From Zygnema cylindricum (taxonomy: Eukaryota > Streptophyta > Zygnematophyceae > Zygnematales > Zygnemataceae), in NCBI GenBank assembly GCA_037447655.1, contig JBBHKE010002627.1, forward strand, positions 124,001 through 188,000: a stretch of DNA of 64,000 nt, read 5' to 3'. Shown here one piece after another: positions 58,441-64,000 of the stretch. Below the pieces are notes generated by a model. That model made no database searches. It had not been told where the DNA came from and saw only the letters and a list, made by a program, of their open reading frames with translations. Position numbers and translations under genes: made by a program. Each line of letters begins with the position of its first letter. Position 1 is the stretch's first letter.

Positions 58441-59220
58441 GGGTGACGTTCCATCAGAGAAAGAAGAATGAGGTGCGACTTTCCGAGCGCTGATTACCAA
58501 AATTTCGTTTTTTTTCAAAAATTTAGCGTGGACAAATGAATGAAGATTCTTAAGCAAAGAAAAAGTTTTTGTTCTGTCCTAATTTAAAATTTTGCATGAA
58601 TTGACTCACGTTTTTCCAGCGTTGGTTTTTTTTAGCTGTCCACGTGTACATACTTGTCATCGTCTGTTGAATTTTGTTATGAAGCATGACACGAAATCAC
58701 AACTAGATGTTTTTAAGTTTCACTTTCATTTTCAACGAATCAATGCATCACTCAAATTAGTTTTATTTCAGAAAGTGACACGTTGCAACCATGAACCTTG
58801 TAGAAAATTAAAGATTCAGTAGCAAGTATGAAGTTCTGGCCACGAATACCAATAGTCAACTTTGAATAGAAATTTTTTTGTACCCCAAGCTCGCCGTTTT
58901 TTTAGTGAATTTTTGGCGTGCAAATAAGTGATACCGTTCCTAACTTAAATACTTGGTTTTTATTTGTCGTTCTGTATAAAATGTCGTACAAACAATGTAC
59001 GAAATGAATAAATTGCTAGTAGAATTTCTGCAATGTACGGTAGTAACTTCGATTTATGGCTAAGATTGTCTCCAAACATAAGTTATAACCACTAAAGAGT
59101 GCAATTTAAATAGTATCACTTCCCATTCCCATTCCCAATTCAAGTTTTTTCTCCTTAGTATCTACTTAAAAATAAAACGTGATGACCAATAATTATCAAC
59201 AGGAAGAAAGCCTATCTTGT
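58441..59220 (-). repeat. Orphan upstream block (unit 6) starting with a PIF-like terminus relic
   Basis: GGGTGACGTTCCATC follows TAA at 58438-58440 and is the terminus of the element at 5462-6187. It is joined directly to a second copy of the F-box upstream block (GAGGTGCGACTTTCCGAG onward), which lacks any F-box gene. It continues to about 59220 as in unit 7. Confidence 0.6.
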
Positions 59221-59689
59221 GTGTTTTTTTTTTACTATCTTGACGAGATAAACATTTAAACAAAATCTGGGGGACTAACAAAGAGATTATTACAGATAAA
59301 AACAAAAAGACGTGTGTAGACCGACAAATAAAACTTTAATTTGTATAAAAAAATTAAATACTTCACAACTTTTCTCCTGAAACATCTCACCACAATACTG
59401 TAGCTTTTTCACCAATCGATTCAACAATTACACAATCAAACTATACAATCTCCTCTCTCTCCTTTCTCTCTCTCCCCTCCTTCTCACACCATTTGAAAAA
59501 ACTTTCTTAACAATAGAGGCGTTAAGCAAAACTGAATAAGATCATACATACTACATATTAAAACCATACAATAACACCAAAGACTAAAACCGAAAAAATG
59601 AAACCATGGACTAGAATATACCTTCAAATTTATAAACAACATAAGGTAAAAAGATGAGCCTTGACTCATATATTATTTTCAATCCATTT

Positions 59690-59800
59690 CTTATCCACTC
59701 TTATACATTTCTTATCAACTCTAAATTTATTTCTAATCCACTCTAGTCCACTCTATTTCCACTCCATCCACTCTATTTCTAATCCATATCTAATCCATAT
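59690..59800. repeat. CCACTCTATTTCTAATC repeat
   Basis: Degenerate short repeats (TCTAATCCATA, CCACTCTATTTC) just downstream of the CWF19-like 2 stop codon; likely 3' UTR or flank. Confidence 0.65.
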
Positions 59801-62800
59801 CTAATCCAACATCTTGGTCCAATCATGAGGCTCCCACTTTTTTGTAAACTCTTTTACTCTCCTTTCTTGTTGGTCGAATCTCGGTTTTCGTCTAGTTTCT
59901 TCATGAGCCAATTCTAACATTCCCGCGATCACATCGTGACCGAACGTCGCTTTAAACGTACTCTCGTCGTCAATCACGTGACAATAGCCACCCTGTTGTC
60001 AAAATACAAAGTGAGAAAGAAAGAAAAGAAAATAAGGAAAGGTTTATAAGAAGAGTAGAAAAAAAAATAAGGAATGTTTATAAGAAGAGTAGAAAAAAAA
60101 ATAAGGAAAGGTTTATGAGAAGAGTAGAAAAGAAATAACAAATGGTTTACAAGAAGACTGCAGGTTTTCTTTTAGGTTTTGTAGTGGTTAGCGGAATTCC
60201 AGATTTTGGTTGAAAGGTTACACGTTTTTCTTAAACCAACGTTGTAAGAGAAAGGAGAAAAGGAGGAAGGAAGGAAGGAAGGAAGGAAAAAAGGAAGGAA
60301 GGAAAGAAGGAAGGACGGAAAGAAGAAAAATGATTTATAAGAAGATGAAAAGGTTTTTATCGGTAAGTTTGCTGAATGTTCTTTTTCTTAGAAGATTCCT
60401 TTTTAACTAACGAGGATAAAAAACAGAATCGATCTATACTGGAGCGCTTACTGCTATAATAAAAAAGTGTGAAATAACTATTGGCAGAAATGTTTGCTTG
60501 GGTAGATTATTTGTAACAAAAAAAAATACTTTTATCTTTTCTAGAATATCTTTTGGACTCCCATACAAGATCAAAAATTGGCAACAAAACCATCCATCCC
60601 CACTTCTAACATCTATATAAATATTTTCCATTATTTATTTAACTCTCTACATATTAATTTTTTATTTCCTAGCGTTCAGCAAAATTTTAAAAACCATAAT
60701 CGTTGAACATCACCATATCTATTTTAACTTTTTTTTTTACTTTTTTCCACCATATTTTCACAGGATTTACTACAAGCTGCAAAAAGACCAATAAATGAAA
60801 AGAGCATTTTTTTATTAAAACATAGACCAAAAAAAATCCTAAAACAAAACTAAATCTTCAAAAAAACCAAATCTTAAAAGAAAACCCAACCCTCAAAAAT
60901 CAAATCCTTAAAAAACGATACCATAAAAAAACCAAATTGGAAACACTAAATTGACATCACTTATTACCCTAAAAAACTGCTCACCTGTAAACCAAATTCC
61001 ACATGGAAATAAGGAAAGTTTTTTGGGATACTTGCTCTTAATCCCTTCCCTCTCGTATCGATTAACTTTTTTGCGTTGTGTTGACTCCACTCATCTTCTG
61101 CCTCGTCGATCGCCTAATTTTCATTTAAAAAATTTAGAGTGTCAAAAACTTCTCAATAATTTTATAATTTTTCATAATAGTGTCAGAAGATTCTCTAATT
61201 TTTCATAAGTTTTTATAATACTTCAGAATATTTCATAAGAGAATCGGAGATTTCTCTAATTTTTCATAATTTTTCATACCTTTTCATAATTTTTTCGTAA
61301 TTTTTCGTAATTTTCATAATTTTTCGAAACACCAGCAAAAATCAAAATTGAACTTGGATATAGTTTATGAAAATGGAAAGGAAGAGGGAAGAGGGAGAGA
61401 GGATCCGATATTTCTCCACCAATGTGAAGGACTTCCAAGTTTTTGAAAGTTTCCAGGATTGGAATTAACTTGTTAATATAGTTTGTTAAATTTAAGTTGT
61501 TTCTTAGGCGTAAAGTTTTGGCGTTCTTGAAACGGGATAAAAGTTTGGTACCACAGTTGCTTTTCCCCCTTTTTTTTTGCATTGTAAAATTGATTTTTGT
61601 CACAAACTCACTCGCTAAACCGCACCATATTTTGTTGACACGTGTCGCGTTTTTTAAATCTTTCAGTGGTAAATTTTTGAAAATTTCGGACAAAATTTCG
61701 TTAGGAAGTGGAAAATATTTGTCATCATCTTGACAGGAATGTGACTTTCGTGGTGACATAACTTTTTTTTTTTTAAGTTTTCAGTGGTAAATTTTTGAAA
61801 ACTTCGGACAAAACTCCATTAGGAAGTGGAACAGGTTTGTCATTATCTTGACAGGATCTTGACTTTTGTCGTTTATTTTGTCCACCATGTTGTGTTGTCA
61901 CATTACGTCCACTCCTTAGCTTCATTTTTATCTCAAATTGTTGTTTATTTATGAACTAAAAAGAAGAACTAAACTAAGGATGGATTGTTATTTTTTTTAT
62001 GAACCAACAAAAATACTAAGGAATGGTGTGAATTGGAAAATTAGCAATATTCACACGAAATGGAGTTCTTAAAAAAGGGTTCTTGGCTTAATATCAACGA
62101 TGGTATGTACGTAAAAATATAAAATTGTTTTCAAAAAGTAATACGGCGGTCGGTTTCTCTCCTAAGCCGACAATTTTAAAACTTCACTTCGTACTTCAAA
62201 CAGGAGGAAGACGGAACTCATTTTGTTCGAAACGTGCGAAAATACCGTGCGACTTTCAAAAAGTTCGTCGCGCATGAAAGGTTTATCGTCGCATAAAAAA
62301 ATACTCGCACGATATATTGATTCCGTGCGTCAGTTCAGATAACATTCGCGCTTTACAACGTGGGAAGAAAGAGGTGCGACTTTGCTGGCGCTGATTACCA
62401 AAACTTTGTCGTTTTCTTGGAGCTAAACGTGGACCAATGAATGAAGATCTATGAGTCGAAGGAATTTTCGATTTTGTCCTTTTTTAAACTTTTGCATGAA
62501 TTGACTCTCGTTTTTCAACGTGGCTTTTGTTTGGCTGTCCACGTGTAAATCTTTGTCTTCGTCTGTTGATTTTTGTTATGAAGCATTGACACGAAATCCC
62601 AACTAGATATTTTTAAGCTTCCCTTTTATTTTCAACGAATCAAATGCACAAGTCAAATCTGTTTTCTTTCAGATAGTGACACGTGGCAACCATGAACCTT
62701 ATAAAAAACTGAATATTCAGAAGCACGTGCGAAGTTCTGGCCACGAATACCAATAGTCAACTTTGACGTACAAAGTAGAGACTTTTTTGTCCCCAAAGTT

Positions 62801-63741
62801 CTTCGTTTTTTCAGTGAATTGTTGATGTGCAAGTAACTAAATAAGTGGTATTGTTCCTAACACAAATACTTGGTTTGTTTTTGTCGTTTTGTAGAAAATG
62901 CCGTACAAGCAATGTACGGTATGAAAAAATAGCTAGTAGAATTTCTAAATTGTACGGCTGTAACTTCGTTTTATGACTAAGGTTGTATCCCAATACAAGT
63001 TACAATTCAAACAGTATCCCTTCCCATTCCCAATACAAGTTATATCTCCTTGGTATCTACTTAAAATAAAACATCATTTACCCATAATTATCAACAGTGA
63101 AGAAAACCTAACTTGCGTATACACATATATATACGCTAATTCCGTCCTGCTTTTTTTTTTTTTTAATTCTCATATAGAATTATCCATACTATTTAAAAAA
63201 AACCCTAATTCCTAATTAGAGTAAACGATTTCTTCGAAAATTTCCAAATTCCCAATTAGCGTAAACCACGCTAATTATTCGTATACGCTAAAAAAACTTC
63301 TACGCTAATAGCGATTGGCGGTGTAGTGTTCCTTCGCAATCCGACTGAGTAGCTTTCCTTCACAATTTTTTTTACTAGTTACTAGCATAGAAGCTTGATC
63401 CGTGAAAAAAAAAAAACAATTTCTCCTTCAATTGGTGTCAGACACATTCCACCAATTACACCGCTTCAAATTTATGATTTACAATTGCCAAAAATGCTTT
63501 TCTTTCTTTCTTTCTTATTTTTCCCCTGCTTTTTGCCATTGCTTACCTCGTCTAATGGTTTGCCTTCTCTTGCTGCCTGTTCCTTTGCTCTCTTAAGAGC
63601 CTTCAATCGCCAGCTGGCACCACCATCTCCAATTCCTGATGCAAAATTTTGTCTTTTTTCTTCTGTACTTTCCTGCGGAAAACCAGTGCCGTCACCTGAC
63701 TTCCAGTGATGATTCAGTTCCCTGGAAGAAATAACCGGTTT
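59801..63741 (-). CDS. CWF19-like 2 splicing factor, partial, lacking the middle of the protein
   Basis: CWF19/Drn1-type proteins act with the late spliceosome and lariat debranching; that is family knowledge. Exons on the minus strand: 63741-63547 (GIGDGGASWRLKALKRAKEQ), 61113-60985 (AIDEAEDEWSQHNAKKLID, ASIPKNFPYFHVEFGLQ), 59992-59801 (GGYCHVIDDESTFKATFGHD, EPHDWTKMLD, stop). Splice sites are AG/GT and all three are phase 0. The last two are the CwfJ C-terminal domain 2 and are well conserved. Missing between the first and second: the WGSL block, the LSANQ block (a relative lies at 45.2 kb) and the whole CwfJ domain 1. Only 2.4 kb is available, and it holds an F-box unit. The gene starts beyond the window. 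Either the locus is rearranged or the assembly is. Confidence 0.8.
60010..60335. repeat. Purine-rich tandem repeats in CWF19L2 intron
   Basis: AAATAAGGAAAGGTTTATAAGAAGAGTAG repeats about four times (60030-60150), followed by a (GGAA)n tract (60262-60320). Open frames here are repeat-derived. Confidence 0.75.
61180..61335. repeat. TTTTTCATAA repeat
   Basis: Tandem AATTTTTCATAATTTTTCAT units in the CWF19-like 2 intron, fused to the truncated end of F-box unit 7. Confidence 0.7.
61274..61925 (-). pseudogene. F-box pseudogene with duplicated 5' end (unit 7)
   Basis: Family start at 61925 (MKLRSGRNVTTQHGGQNKRQ) runs through PLPNGVLSEVFKNLPLK and stops at 61773. A second N-terminal half follows at 61759 (SHSCQDDDKYFPLPNEILSE, ATRVNKIWCGLASEF), then LRR-like NLEVLHIGGEISDPLSLFPL. 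After this the sequence leaves the family and enters TTTTTCATAA repeats, so the KIGRIK tail is lost. It lies within an intron of the CWF19-like 2 gene, in the same orientation. Confidence 0.7.
61926..63115 (-). promoter_or_regulatory. Upstream block and distal flank of F-box unit 7
   Basis: Full-length version of the conserved block (CGGCGGTCGGTTTCTCTCCT, GCACGATATATTGATTCC, AGAGGTGCGACTTTGC, TGGACCAATGAATGAAGATC). It then has flank sequence shared with 58700-59220, including an uninterrupted version of the 57.9-kb transposon site. No coding sequence, which leaves no room for the missing CWF19-like 2 exons. Confidence 0.45.
63120..63330. mobile_element. Possible MITE with TACGCTAAT words
   Basis: It ends in AGCGATTGGCGGTGTAG, close to the family A and 57.9-kb termini (CACCGC..ATCG). 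It contains several TACGCTAAT / ATTAGCGTA words. The left terminus is not clear, so this is tentative. An AAACCCTAA word also occurs near 63205. Confidence 0.35.
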
Positions 63742-63756
63742 CTGCAACAAAAAATT

Positions 63757-63972
63757 GTATCAGCTTGTATCGCTATTAGGATCAATGATTTTTTCACCAC
63801 TAAAATCAGCTTTTCTTCGTCCACAATAATCCAATTTTCATTTCAAAGTGAACAATTGAAAGGTAAGAGTCACATCTTCCATCACAACCTTCCAATTAAG
63901 AATCCGACAAGTGTGCACACAGAAGAATGATTAAAGGGTGAAACTTCACATAAAGAGCAATTCATGGTGTAG
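63757..63972. mobile_element. Degenerate family A MITE copy
   Basis: TATCGCTATTAGGATCAATG, TTTTTTCACCACTAAAATCA and TTTCTTCGTCCA parallel the left arm of family A. CCGACAAGTGTGCAC and GAATGATTAAAGGGTG then parallel the right arm. It ends TTCATGGTGTAGC. It lies in the intron upstream of the CWF19-like 2 exon. Confidence 0.4.
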
Positions 63973-64000
63973 CAAATTTCAGCAGTAAGCAAATAAACTG

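Overview
The window is eukaryotic nuclear DNA from the green plant lineage. Three interrupted genes with canonical GT/AG introns support this: an ORP3-type oxysterol-binding-protein-related gene (plus), a NOPCHAP1/DUF4598-type gene (minus) and a CWF19-like 2 spliceosomal gene (minus), the last two recognised by plant-type sequence blocks. The sequence is AT-rich, its introns are T-rich, and it is full of transposable elements and simple repeats. A charophyte alga or a bryophyte-grade plant would fit, but the species cannot be fixed from sequence alone. No rRNA, tRNA, operon or CRISPR was recognised.

Layout. 0.4-2.4 kb: decayed hAT transposase. 2.6-9.15 kb: noncoding, but with three precisely delimited non-autonomous DNA transposons: a PIF/Harbinger-like element with TAA target duplications (5462-6187), and an 8-bp-TSD hAT-like element (6210-7370) holding a second one (6599-7318). 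9154-23182: an old Copia element with GTATC target duplications. Its RNase H region is split by an antisense LTR-like insertion, and its 3' LTR is split by a second complete but defective Copia (16579-22994, target duplication ACTAC). 23.9-27.4 kb: plus-strand F-box pseudogene broken by a 1.2-kb minisatellite of a 16/17-bp unit and a 23-nt A tract. 27-30.4 kb: very AT-rich, no gene. 30.4-33.6 kb: NOPCHAP1-like gene. 35.66-40.69 kb: ORP3-like gene, head to head with it, lacking the exon(s) for about 100 residues at a (CT)n tract. 42.6-64 kb: an array of repeated units, each built on a minus-strand F-box gene with conserved upstream and downstream flanks. It is interleaved with exons of a CWF19-like 2 gene that are incomplete and out of order, and decorated by further transposons.

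How it fits together. The housekeeping genes (lipid transfer, snoRNP assembly, splicing) are unrelated in function. The F-box family is the dynamic part: seven full or partial minus-strand units plus one inverted unit at 24-27 kb, of which only the copy at 56 kb looks largely intact. Because units are paralogous, several transposon insertions can be read against empty sites in sister units, giving a relative history of duplication and transposition. The strongest leads are the F-box/CWF19L2 mosaic, the nested TSD-verified elements, the gag start codon lying inside the primer-binding site of both Copia elements, and the satellite-disrupted F-box copy.
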